Of a DNA stretch of 64,000 nt, positions 36,079 to 47,160 are shown in pieces; position 1 is the first letter of the stretch; each line of letters begins with the position of its first letter. The notes under the pieces were generated by a model, which was not told where the DNA came from, did not search any database, and was given only the letters and a program-made list of their open reading frames with translations. The translations under genes were made by a program, and so were the position numbers. This stretch comes from Leptodactylus fallax (taxonomy: Eukaryota; Chordata; Amphibia; Anura; Leptodactylidae): NCBI GenBank assembly GCA_947044405.1, contig CAMRHE010000359.1, forward strand, positions 1,603,001-1,667,000, given 5' to 3'.

Positions 36079-36158
36079 AGAGAGTGTGATCCGGATGTCA
36101 CAAGATTTGGTGAGAAGATGGGGAGTCGTTTGGCCATCGGACTCAACCAAAGCTAGAG

Positions 36159-36226
36159 GTCAGAGTTATAACCATTTCTGTAATCCTAAACACCTCCCAG
36201 TGGACTCCAAAAGAGGGGTTGTTACA
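36159..36226 (+). repeat. Direct repeat R2 beside the gag-like frame
   Basis: Second copy of 35731-35799, with a shorter C-run and an AAAGAGGGG variant before TTGTTACA. Confidence 0.6.
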
Positions 36227-36231
36227 CCTGT

Positions 36232-37043
36232 AAAAGATCAATGTCCAAAATATTGAGAATATTTCATAAACTGTCAGCTGTCAACAGTGCTTTATGTACA
36301 CAGGTACAGAGCCTGTACAGCAGTGCAGAGTCTGTACAGCATGTGCCAACAGCGTTCCCTGGCAAGCAATTCCCTACATGCATTTTAGGAAAGAATACTT
36401 TCATATGTAATATTTTTTTTTGCCTTTTTTTTAAAATTAGACATATGGAGGTATGATGGAGGACTTATGGAACTCTATGGGAACTTTATTACTTTATTTA
36501 TTACTTTATTACAATTACATATAACATTAGATTCAATTATCGCCATATACAAAAAGCACCTTGACACTTATAACAGACAATTTGACGCATGACTATCTCC
36601 ACCTACCTTATCGGTTGCTACTGATTTTAGCACTGAAATATGAAGGTCTATGGCACCTCACTCTTCAAAAATCATCTTTTTGGTTGACCGAGCTTTATCG
36701 AATCTACATTATTAAGTAATACTGCTCCTTTTCCATATATTTTTATCTAATTTTTTTTTGTTTGTAAAACTCTTATCCCTTCCCAGTTTGAGAACTCTAT
36801 TTTTTTATTTTTTTTGGATGAGAAAAATTAAGGAGAGACCAATTTACAACCCCATAATCTCATCAAACTTTTCTCAATATTTTAACAGATCCTGTCATAG
36901 TTTTTTATGAAAAGATGGAAAAAATATTTTGATATACTTTTCATAAATGTAATAGTATGGGTGAAAATAAGAGACCTTGTAATATATCTTATTAAAGAAA
37001 TATTTTTCTACTCCACTCTTCAGGCAGAGTTACTTTCTACATA
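36232..37043. other. Unassigned non-coding sequence
   Basis: T-rich runs at about 36412-36432 and 36750-36810. No feature recognised. Confidence 0.35.
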
Positions 37044-37279
37044 TACTGGCAAGCAAAAAGGTAACAATGTTTTGAACTTTTGAGTTTCAGGCTCCATATC
37101 TCACCATCCACTACAGCTTCGAACATGAGACTACCATCATTTCATAGACTATCATCTTGGCTATCTCATATATAAATTTCACTTGCAACTATTTAGCATG
37201 TGATTAGTTAGGCAGATTCTTGTCATGTAACTGCATTGTTACTGTTTTGCTCCTAAAAATCTAAATTCAAATTTTTATT

Positions 37280-37771
37280 ATTTTATTAGTATTTTGTAAA
37301 TGCATCTTTTGGCTTTCAATATTGCCTGAATCCTTCTGGGCATGATCAAATTAAAGCATGTCTCGACCGAAATCTGATCCCAGGTCTCTTCTACATGTTC
37401 TCAATGTTGCTGCATACTGGTCGACCCACTTGGGTACAAATACAGCTTTTTCTTCAACACTACTCACAAGTGTTTGATTGGGTTAAGGTCTAAGGACAGT
37501 GGTGGGCCAATCCAGCACCTCTACTTCATTGTCATTGAACCATTTCTTCACTAATTTTCACGTATTCTTCAGGTCATTGTCCTGCTTGGAACACTATGTC
37601 ATCCTTTTTATACACATAGTACTCGAGTGTACAAAGTAAGTTGTCCTGTAGGATACTCACATATAGCCCAGCATTGAAACCACGATTGATCCTGGTCAAG
37701 TATCCAACACCTTTGGCTGTCAAACAACCCCATATCATCAGGCTATTGCCACCAAACTTTACAGTTCCTTC
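37280..37771 (-). pseudogene. Tc1-D transposase, C-terminal fragment
   Basis: Encodes TVKFGGNSLMIWG, LTAKGVGYLTRINRGF, YKKDDIVFQ followed by a broken QQDND-like segment, then decayed FNDNEVEVLDW and DLNPIKH-like wording where the E motif should be (E replaced or out of frame). Several stops and frame changes. The upstream part of the gene resumes on the other side of the hAT-like insertion at 39952. Confidence 0.75.
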
Positions 37772-38439
37772 CAGAGGCGTAGCTAGGTGTTCAGCACAAG
37801 GGGGGGCCAACATGTCCAAGTGGGCCCCCAACTTAGGTATACCGATATTATCACTATACGGTGACCGTAAAGTGGTAGATATTGGCTCTACACAGGGCTC
37901 TGCAGACGATTTGGGTGAATACAGGGAAGTAAGATTTAGTGACTTACAGGTGATGTCTCTGACTAATCGTTCATATTCCTCATCTCTTCCATCTGGACTA
38001 CCATGACCATTTCTTCCAGTCTCTAAGGTTTGCAGCACAGACATTTTTGGCTCCTTACTTTTCCAGGCACCTGACCCACATTGTCCTTACCTGCACACCC
38101 ATCCTGCTGCTACCCCCAATTATAAAATATATAATATAACCCCCATAATGAATAATACCCCCAAGTGCATCTTTAAGTTAATAACTTCCCTGTGTACTCC
38201 CCTTAAATAGTGCCCCTTATTTATAATGCCCCAGGATTTTCCTAATTAAAAAGTGAACAAAAGGTAAAAAAAATTAGTGGGGTTCCAATACCTGGGACCC
38301 CCAGTTCCACCTGTTTGAATGAACTGTGGTACCTGTGTAAGCGCAGTCACCCCTTCTCTGTTTACCTAGTGTCATTCATCAGCGGCCATGTAATGTAACT
38401 AGAGCCTCGTCCTATACACGTTCATGTGACAAGACTGTA

Positions 38440-38776
38440 CTTCACAGTATCTTTTGGTCTTGTGACAGATAAGAAAAATATAAAATTTGCAGATAGGTGT
38501 GATGATACACTCTCAAGAGGGCTATTAATAGTACTGTATCTGCAACACCTACCTCTGAGGCATTGCAGTGCCCCTTGGAGGAATAATCTGAAGTTGGTCA
38601 CTACCTATGGACCTGCTCTAATGTACGGCTAATCGTATTAACTGTCTCTACACAGTTACCTAGGATTCTGTATATGTGTACCTAGTGGACGTCCTAACAT
38701 CTATTTTATTTTTATTCAACAAAAGCTAAGTTTTATATTTTTCTTTTCTGTCACAAGACCAAAAGATACTGTGAAG
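38440..38776. repeat. Unit bounded by perfect 29-bp inverted repeats
   Basis: 38440-38468 and 38748-38776 are exact reverse complements, beginning CTTCACAGTATCTTTTGG. Outside them GTGACAAGACTGTA occurs in direct orientation near 38426 and 38821. Probably a further small nested element; class unknown. Confidence 0.6.
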
Positions 38777-38990
38777 TTCATGTTTGATTACTGGTTTGTG
38801 GACCCTCAGAGAATTGATTATGTGACAAGACTGTAATTACATCACACAGTCACTCTCAACAGACAGCGTGTGATATAAACAGGCGCCATAGCCCCTTCAT
38901 ACAGCTGATCAGTGGGGAATCACTTATCTCTTATTGATGATCTATTCTGAGGATAGATAATCAATAAAAATGAGCTGGAAAACTCCTTAA

Positions 38991-39397
38991 GGCTAAGGCC
39001 CCACGTGGCCTCTCGCAGTAAAAAAGCACTGCGGGAAAAACCGTGGAGACGATGCATCGCGATTCTTCCTGCAGCGATTTGCACAGAAAGTTTGTAGAGG
39101 TTTCCTCTGCGGACTTTCTGCTTCAATTATATCTATAGGGAAACCACCGGCGTTTCTGTAGGTATGCTACGATTTCCAAAACCATGATTCTGGTAAATCC
39201 CATCCACAGACTGCAGAAAAATACGTGCAGCAGACAATTATACCTACAGAAACACTGGCGGTTTCCCTATAATTATAATGGAAGCAGAAAGTCTGCAGAG
39301 TTTCCTCTGCGGACCTTCTGTGAAAAGCACTGCGGGAAAAACCACGGTTTTTCCCACAGCGCTTTTTTGCTGCAGCCTGCTACGTGGGGCCTTAGTC
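38991..39397. repeat. Foldback MITE, GGCCCCACG family, with TTAA duplication
   Basis: 407 bp flanked by TTAA at 38987-38990 and 39398-39401. Ends GGCTAAGGCCCCACGTGGC and TACGTGGGGCCTTAGTC. The interior is strongly palindromic: GCACTGCGGGAAAAACC pairs with GGTTTTTCCCACAGCGC, and TTTCCTCTGCGGACTTTCTG with similar wording in reverse. TTAA duplication suggests mobilisation by a piggyBac-type transposase. Confidence 0.8.
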
Positions 39398-39429
39398 TTA
39401 ATAAAGTCCAAGTGCCACCTTAATTCAAT

Positions 39430-39700
39430 TAATTGCCCCCTTATATTATGCCCCTGATTACCCCTGACATAAATACTGCACCTCTAATGACCCCTTATAT
39501 CAATGACCACCCCCTTATGATCATAATGCCTCCTAATATAAATGATGCCCCCTAATGGCCTCTTATATAAATAACCTCCCCCCTTGTATTCATAATGTCC
39601 CCTAATAGCCCTTATAAAAATGACCGACCCCCCCTTATGTTCATAATCCCCCCTAATGAATCCTCCATTATAGTTATAATTCCCCCCTCCTAACAACTCC
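39430..39700. repeat. Degenerate short tandem repeats in the hAT-like element
   Basis: About 30-40 bp units of the form CCCCCTTAT(A/G)ATCATAATG and CCCCTAATG recur six or so times with drift. Comparable to the cleaner array at 61391-61609. Confidence 0.6.
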
Positions 39701-39951
39701 TTATATTGTCATCTGTGTCTCAGCACAGGAGGCGTGATGTTGTGACGTCATCACGCCTGCCTGTGCCGAGAAGCAGACGCCTGTGTGTGGTCTCGTAATT
39801 TTGTTACCCCGCAGACCTGAAGTGGCTTGCGGTTTACAAGATAGTCAAGTTGCAGGAAGTGTTTTAACTAGATCAGTGTCTCTGTGGGCCACACAGAGTC
39901 AGTGGGTACAGAGCAGCCGCCCCCTCTGCCCCCCTGCTAGCTATGCCACTG

Positions 39952-40325
39952 ATTCCTTCAATTTCTTCATGTGTTAACCCCCTTTTACCTTGTTTCTTCC
40001 AGACCCATTTGCACCCATCACAGCCCAGTCTATTGACTTTCATCTCATTGCTCCAAATAACCCGATTCCAATCTTTTACTGTCCACTTTTCGTTCTTTTT
40101 TGCAAACTTGAACTTGCTTCTTATGACGATATTGAAGCCGAGACTTCTTCACCTTTTTTTAGGCAATCATTCCAGACTTGTGTAATGTACGTCACATGGT
40201 GCATGCATATACGTCTGTGATCTGATAGACCTTGCGATGAGCCACCTTGTCTTTGATATTTTGCCTGGATGTCCACTTCTTGGCTTTTGAATGGATGGAT
40301 GGACTTCATTTCGTATTCTTCCTAC
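39952..40325 (-). pseudogene. Tc1-D transposase, middle fragment with D-to-N change
   Basis: Minus-strand frame reads KDWNRVIWSNEMKVNRLG, CDGCKWVWKKQGK and HEEIEG, the segment around the first catalytic D. That residue is N here (codon AAT at 40049-40047, in WSNEM), a single base from GAT, so the copy would be inactive even without its insertions. Toward 40325 the homology weakens before the LTR begins. Confidence 0.75.
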
Positions 40326-41640
40326 TGTTATGTTGCAGCATCCCAGAGGACACTGCTTAAATTGTCTTTATTTTATCTCGTGTTTCTGTGCAACTGGTTT
40401 TATATATTGTTTTATTATTGTATTTCACGTGTTTTCTCCTATTATTTTGTATGCCTGCAGCTTCCCATTTGTATGTTCCTGTTGGGTTATCCCACTGGTT
40501 GGCTACCCCTCTGTGTTAGTGGGCTTCATACAGCCCTGGCCTATCACAGGCTACTGGGGTGGAGGTAGAGTCTCCAGAGGTCCTTTATTCAGAGTCAGTT
40601 GAGTGTGTGCTGACATTGTGACTGAACCTCTAAGAGTGTGTTCACACTGAGAAATTTGCCGTGGATTTGGGGGTGGATTTTGCCCCCGAATCTCCGGAGC
40701 AGATTCCTCCTGGAATCTGCCTCCCATTGTTTTCAATGGGAGGCAGAGATTGAAGCCGGATGTGGAAAAAAGAAGCGTCCTGCTCGATCTTGCCGTGGAT
40801 TCCACGACCAATTCAGCCGCAGGGTCCGCGACTCGAGACTCCCTTCTGATTAGGTCCATTCATCCAAGCCTAATCAGGAGTGGGATGCTGCAACGGAAGG
40901 CTGATGCACTGCATCAGTATCCCGTCGTGGCTAGACCACAGCGAAAATGCCGGTGGTGGAAAATGAAGAGGAATTCCTCTTCATTTTCCGCCGTGTGAAC
41001 ATACCCTAAGTGAGTCCTTAGCAGTCCCTGAGGGAGAAGTGAGTGTTAAAACCCATCAACTACCTAAGACATCCCTGAGACAGGGAAGACATTGCTGTCT
41101 ACTCCAAAGAGAGAACAAGTGTGGTAGAGAGGAGAGAGAAGTTATTCTTCTCAGGAAGCCACCAACCAGAACCCATTTGTATCCAGGTATCTGGGACCCT
41201 GAGACTTCAGTTTACTCAGCTCGCATATCTCATAGTGGGTGAGGCAGAGTATCATATATTGTCTGGAATGGATTAAAGGCACCATATAACATCATAAACT
41301 GGGTATCCCTCATCCCAAGCCTGAGAATAGCCATCCAGGTGGAGACTACTACCCTCATTGGGAAGCTGCTCAAGTTGATTGTTATGTTGCTCTCAGAGTA
41401 AAGTTCACTGTGGTTAAACTAGACCACTGCCTCCTGAGCTGTTCCTGCACTTACCATCAGGGCCCTTCCGAACACCCCCACATGGCTCAGAGTGAGAGAG
41501 GACCCCTCTCGAACTGGAAACACCCCAGGGGGAACAGCTAACATCACCATCAGGTACCACTCAGGCTCCCCTCATCAGTGTCCGGCCTGGGAGGTGGGCT
41601 GGAGGAGTTTGATTGAGTGTACTCGTTCTACCCTATGACA
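40326..41640. mobile_element. Probable solo LTR inside Tc1-D
   Basis: Begins TGTTATGTTGCAGC and probably ends CCCTATGACA, giving imperfect TGTTAT/ATGACA ends. Its position between the middle and N-terminal/arm parts of Tc1-D, and the correct Tc1 size left after removal, support an insertion here. No matching target duplication was found, so the right end is tentative. Its interior holds a MITE at 40631-41010. Confidence 0.5.
40631..41010. repeat. MITE with GTTCACAC ends inside the LTR
   Basis: Left end AAGAGTGTGTTCACAC and right end GTGTGAACATACCCTAAG are inverted matches. TAAG flanks both sides. Interior wording (CTCCCATTG, GGGAGGCAGAGATTGAAG, GGATGTGGAAAAAAGAAGC) recurs in a fragment at 55290-55445. 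Higher G+C and CpG than the surroundings. Confidence 0.65.
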
Positions 41641-42065
41641 TCGCCCCCATCACTACTACTCCCATCCTCCGGTTTCCTCCATTGGATTGCGGCAATGGCA
41701 GTTTGGCAATTTTCTTCTACATGGCTGATTCTCGATTTCAACCAATGACTTTTCGCTTGGGAATTAACCTAATAAAGCACTGCGCTATTAGGGAATGTGA
41801 GAACAGGTTGTAATTTGTAGTATGCAACAAGAAAAATATTTTTCCACCTCCAGGAGCAAAACAGTAACAATGCAGTTACATGACAAGAATCTGCACAACT
41901 AGTCATATATAAATAGTTGCAAGTTAAATTTATGTATGAGATGGATGAGAGAGCCAAGATGATTGTCTATAAAATGATAGTCTCACGTTCAAAGCTGTAG
42001 TGGATGGTGAGACATGGAGCCTGAAACTCAAAAGTTCAAAACATTGTTACCCTTTTGCTCATTAG

Positions 42066-43729
42066 TGTGTTAGTCTATGAAAAGGGGAGGGTGAAGAGAT
42101 GACTGCAATAAAAGACACTCAAATAATTGCTGCTGTTACACTCTGCTATTCTGTGGTCTTTTAACACTGCCAGGTTGTAGATAAGAGGCTGCCAGTACAC
42201 AGAATGAGGCAATAAATCAGTTAACCAGCCAACAGGGAAATCCTACTCAATCTTTCTATGATTCATAGTCATGTATGCGTGAGGCTGAAGATGGAGATGG
42301 AAATATTATAAACAAGAAGTAAGATTGAAGATAAGGAGCAGGAGAACAGCTTAAGAGGTGGAGAAGGAAACCAACATCCTTAATAAGATATATTACAAAG
42401 TTTCTTATATTTACATACACTATTAATTTATGAAAAGGTGTTTAGAACTGGAAATACACTTAAACCCGGATTAATAATTACATTACAATTTCAACCAGAA
42501 CGGATGTTTGTGGGGTCACCAATTAACTGTCTCCTTTTGCAATAATGATATTTGTAACTTCTTTATACAGCTATAACAACACCACCATGTGTTAATGTAC
42601 TGCAGTTTCAAGATAGCTAACATTTTCAGCTATAGTCCTTTATGTAAATGTATGCCCAGGGCGTATGTCTAGGAGGTGCTATGTGACAAAATGATTGTGC
42701 TACAGGCAAGGAAAGTGGAAAAAGTAGGCTTACCATATTTATCTCTCTGCTCACATATCTTGAGTCAACATGGAAAATTTAAGAGAGTACAAAAGGGAAC
42801 AGATTAACCAGCAACTTTGTCGGAAACGAACAAAGAAAAAAAAGGAAATTGTGGTCTTGTTTTTTTCTTACTTATGTCATACGCTTTTGCTAAATGTAAC
42901 CAGATGTCATTAAGCTCAATAACCTCAGCAAGGATATTGTAGCTTAATTTTGTCAAAATATTTGCTTTCAGACATGACTTTCTTGACTCTGCTTGACTTT
43001 TGGATCTATTTCCCTGTAGCATATGCACAGATTATGGATTAGAGGTTGTGCACTAGTCATAAAAGGACTTGGTTGGCAAATATAGTACTTTATAGCATAG
43101 TACTTTGTAAAATATATCATGTGAAGACTTCTGCAATCTCTGCCTTTTATTTGAAACTGGTCTGGCTATGGCTATGCCTATGCTCACGCTGAATGAATGG
43201 GTTTACTGGAAACTTTTATGGTATAATAATTCTGGGGTACCTGGTCCCTATTCTGGGCTCCTTCATTACTTCACTGACACACAAGGAACTGCCATCACTT
43301 ACAATGGAAGCTCCACTTCCTGGTCAGGCAAGAGGGACTGAAATTGGACCATCAGAGAAGTTTAGAAAATGAAGCTATTTTAGTACGTTTATATGGTTTT
43401 CATTTGCACCACTGAAAATGAATTTGTGAAAAATTATTGCTTGCATACAGGAAAGGAGACCTTCCCTATTAGCCTCTATTTCCAAGAGTGGTGGAGATCT
43501 CAGCAGTCAGATACTCTCACGTGATGCTTTTATGGCACATCCAGTTGATGTCTCATAAAATTCTTTAAAGAAGAAACCCTTTACTATACAGCACCTTATG
43601 TGTTACCCAAAAATGTCTATTTTTGTCTGAAATTTTGTAAATCGAACATATACCATCGATATTGTGCAATGTACTGGTAAGAGTACAAAACACCCAGCAG
43701 TATTTGCCTCCATACATAGTTATAAAATA
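42066..43729. other. Unassigned non-coding sequence
   Basis: No gene or paired ends recognised. Confidence 0.35.
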
Positions 43730-44610
43730 TAGTGGTCCCTCAAGGTTCATTGACCTTTTTCAACATACAGTGCCCTTTTCTGGACCATTGTAACTTGAAA
43801 CCAGACTCAACATACACTACTTGGCTGGAGGTTCCCACAGATCACAATCATTTCACTGGTATTTTCCCTGTATTAGTAAAGTGCATGCACTGATTGACTA
43901 GTGTCGCCTCTCTACAGCATAGGTCAGTACTACATGCCCTATACTTCTCCCTTACCAGTGCTACCTCAGCAACCCCTATAATTACCCCCCTAATAGACTG
44001 TCACCATTATAGAAAGTGATTTACTTTATGGCTGTGATATACATGGATTCATTATATCTAAATTAGATATTTCAGAAAAAATATCATCTGTTGAAAAACA
44101 GTTGGGATTGAGAGCATCTGCAATTGCATATAAATGTCAATTTGGATTATGCTTTCATCTGGCAATATTTCTAGAAATCATACAGATGGAAATGATATAT
44201 TAAAAAAAACTGTGAATCTCCTCTTTCATATGACACCAGAATCACTGTTCTATGTTATAAAATATCCAAGATATAACTGTGTTATGTGACCCCCGCAGCC
44301 TCAGCTTTCCTATATATGACCTCATCCACCCCTATTCCAGTTACAAGCAGTGTACAGATTTCCGCTAGCAATAAGAAGGGAAACAAAGTTGATTTCAGCA
44401 AAAAATTTAACAGAAAGAAGCCAACATTTGGTAATTAAGTATATTACAATATGTGTCAATTCCACAAATCTGCCAGTTTAGTTCCACATTAATCTCCTTT
44501 TTTTCATATTTTGGTGATATTTAGGAATGCTTGCAACCAATTTCTAGTTTTCCATAAAGTTAACTTACACTATGACTCAGAACCAATGAATGTGACATGA
44601 GGGACCACTG
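43730..44610. mobile_element. TA-flanked inverted-repeat element (mariner-like)
   Basis: Ends (T/C)AGTGGTCCCTCA are inverted matches, flanked by TA at 43728-43729 and 44611-44612. 881 bp, with no transposase frame. TA duplication points to the Tc1/mariner/pogo group. Confidence 0.55.
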
Positions 44611-44612
44611 TA

Positions 44613-46043
44613 TATATAGTAGTAGTCTGAAAAGTACTTTACACCCTTTGGGAAAAAAGTTACATTTTTGCTAATAAAAACAAATCCATACTTAATTATT
44701 TCATATTGTTTCATTTTATGGTGATGGATGTAAATGAATTGCTAAACTTGAAAAAATAGAAAATTGTCTTTACAATTATTTACCGAAAATGTAGATTTTT
44801 CCATTTTCTTCCAGCAGCAACAGCAAGAAGACATTTCTTATAACAGTCTATCAGTCTCTGATGTCAACTAGAAGAATTTTTACCCCATGGAGATTTTTTT
44901 CAGTTGTTTTTTTCAGTTACATATCCTCACAGCTGAGTTTCAATCTTCTAACAGATGGTCTTGTGCTATCCTTACCCCACATTTACACAACTGAGTTTCA
45001 GCTGTGAAACTTGGTCCATTTGTTGGCTAGATTTAAGAGCCTGAACAGTATGCCAGGAGAAGGACTCCTAGCATTATAGTTATCTATGCTACCTCTCTGC
45101 GACATACTGTCACGTGCCAAATTTTGGTGCTCAATGGCACATTTTAATTCATGCCCCATTGTTTAGATCTGCTTAAAGGGCATCTTAAAAACATAATAAA
45201 TGTGGTACAAGGCAAATGTTTAGTTGGCTAGGTTAGGTGTTTAAAGATGTACCCAGTTTAATAAATAACAATTTAACACAATTTTAGTTTTCCAGTTTTC
45301 CTGGTCAGGTTTATGTTGTCTGACATTAGGCAACAGCACTAAATCTTCCTCTCTGTGTTTTTCACCAAACAAGTCTTGTGACACTTTTACTTGGACACAG
45401 CCATACACATTTTAGCCTTCATTCGCAGTTACAGTTATTCAAACTGAAAAGACATTTTCAAAGATGACAATGGACAAAGGACAAACAATCTTTCTGGAAA
45501 CATTTTTTCATGAAATCATTAAATATGAAATATAACTATTGCCCAAAAATTTTAAGCATGGCTGATGCACAACAGCATTGGTCTGCCATCATTATATTTT
45601 TGTATTAATAATAATTTAATTATATAATTATGTTACCTATTTTTTTCAGATTACACTTTTTAGTATTGGTCGGTATTGCTTCCGCCTTAAAAAGTCTTAA
45701 ATCATTAAGAACAAAGAGTCAAACTATTCTATTTATAACCTAATATTCAATGAGGCATATCATCGGGTGCTCAGTGAGGCAAATCTGTGCACAAAGTTCA
45801 ACAAACACAATCAAAAATAACTCCGTGTGTAAAAGCAAAGAAATCTCCTATTTACAACAGAGTGAGTCAAGGAAACATTCTGCAAATTATCTACCAAAGC
45901 AACATGCCAATGTTGTATCATCGGTTGGTATCACGTTATTGGGGCTGATTGTTAGCAAGTGACAGTAAAGTAATATTATTAGGATTATACATTTGTCCTA
46001 GTAGCACAAAACAAGGTTATAAGACCAAGGAGTGGAAATGTCT
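44613..46043. other. Unassigned non-coding sequence
   Basis: No feature recognised. Confidence 0.35.
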
Positions 46044-46050
46044 CCTTTAA

Positions 46051-46243
46051 GCTGTGGTCCCACCTTTCGATTTTGCTGCGTTTTTTTCAGCCAAAACCAA
46101 GAATAGCTACAAAAGGAATGGGAAATATATAGGAAGTTCTTATATTTCTACCTTATGATCAATCCATTCCTGGCTTTGGCTCAAAAAAACCACAGCAAAA
46201 TCTGCAACAAAAAATGTTGTTTCTGCAACGTGGGGCCTTTGCC
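46051..46243. repeat. Foldback MITE, GGCCCCACG family, with TTAA duplication
   Basis: 193 bp between TTAA at 46047-46050 and 46244-46247. Ends GCTGTGGTCCCACC and ACGTGGGGCCTTTGCC. Internal pair TTTTGCTGCG...CAGCCAAAACCA with TGGCTTTGGCTC...GCAAAATC. Similar in size and layout to 10434-10645. Confidence 0.75.
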
Positions 46244-46611
46244 TTAAATAGTAAACAGAAGAGACTGAAGTGTGACCTTTGGTCATATCTGTTATTATTT
46301 ATATATTAGACTTCTAAAATCAGTTTTCTTTTTTTTTTGTTTTTTTATAAAGACTATTCAAAAGACTACTTAAGAGTACTCTTCTATCTCTGTAAGTCAC
46401 ATAGACTTTGAATGGAGCCACAAGATGCATGCTTATCTGCTGCTCCAGTCAAGCATATTCTCACTTTGGTCAAGCAATAAAGAATGTGGTGTTTGGCACT
46501 TTGTTCCTGTGTGCAGTAGTGTACCAGTGTTGTACTGTTGTCCCACAGTAATGAAAAACATTTCTTATGTTTATCCTCCTTTTTTATTCTTAAAAACTTA
46601 AAGGAAAAGAG

Positions 46612-47160
46612 TTGCCAGGAAATTACCTATTGTTTAAATCACATTTTTATATTAAACGTACTTTTAAGAAGTTTCGATGTTTGAGTTTTCCATAACCTTA
46701 TCTATATATTTTTTTAAAAAATCCTAAAAATCTTGCAATTTCATTGCTTGCCACTAAGCCTAAAATAGTTTGTGACTTCTTGGAGAAAGACCATGGGCCA
46801 TTAACACTGATCATAAGCAGACCCTATTGACTTCTGTGGGAGAATTTTCTAGGCATGTTTTGTGACCTGTGCAGAGGTCATTGCACAGAGGGGAAGTAGA
46901 TAAGCTGTAAAATCCTCTATTGTGACTGGTGGAATTTGTGTCTTATCTATGTATACATAATACCTTTGGTCATCAGTGTTCTGATAAGTAAGGGGGTTGC
47001 TGCAAAGAATTCTTCTACAGAAAACAGGAAATCTCAGCCTATTATATAGCCTATTGGCCCAACCCAGAACTGCTGGATTTGTTTAAAAAATATAGATAAT
47101 AACATGGAAAACATTTAAAATCTCACCAAAAATATGTTTATAAAAAATAGGTCATTTAGC
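46612..47160 (+). repeat. TTAA-type MITE, family M3, longest copy
   Basis: Begins CTTAAAGGAAAAGAGTTGCC, continues with CACATTTTTATATTAAAC as in copy 1, and from 46772 matches 18994-19405 closely (GACCATGGGCCATTAAC, GCAGAGGTCATTGCAC, GAAGTAGATAAGCTG). It therefore links the 3398/11406 copies with the 18990 copy into one family of at least 550 bp. Confidence 0.6.

Larger units (their letters stand above)
35620..36230 (+). mobile_element. Gypsy-type retroelement remnant
   Basis: A gag-like frame (35851-36078) lies between two direct repeats of about 69 bp, 35731-35799 and 36159-36226. Both begin GTCAGAGTTATAACC, pass through CAGTGGACTCC, and end GTTACA. The ending suits an LTR 3' terminus. After the first copy comes TTGGAGGCACTGCTGAG, where a primer-binding site and leader would lie. 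That phrase is partly repeated at about 35698. Family placement is an inference. Confidence 0.45.
37772..39951. mobile_element. hAT-like non-autonomous element inside Tc1-D
   Basis: Ends are CAGAGGCGTAGCTAGG (left) and GCTAGCTATGCCACTG (right), inverted matches. The flanks are 8-bp near-duplicates: GTTCCTTC (37764-37771) and ATTCCTTC (39952-39959). Eight-base duplications and CAGNGGCGTA ends are typical of hAT elements. It splits the Tc1-D transposase at a GTVKFGG-type motif. No transposase of its own is present. The interior holds a 29-bp-ended palindromic unit, a GGCCCCACG MITE and degenerate repeats. Confidence 0.8.
37046..42065 (-). mobile_element. Tc1-D: Tc1/mariner transposon carrying nested insertions
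   Basis: Inverted arms of about 215 bp: 37046-37260 and 41840-42065. Shared blocks include GTAACAATGTTTTGAAC, TGAGTTTCAGGCTCCAT, GATTCTTGTCATGTAACTGC and ATTGTTACTGTTTTGCTCC. TA precedes the left end (37044-37045); the right site appears mutated. Removing the hAT-like insertion (37772-39951) and the LTR (40326-41640) leaves about 1.5 kb, a normal Tc1 size. The arms and gene are well decayed. Confidence 0.85.

Noticed and set aside
40638..40998. Open frames of 71-82 codons in a CpG-containing segment
   Set aside because: They lie in both strands of a palindromic MITE (40631-41010).
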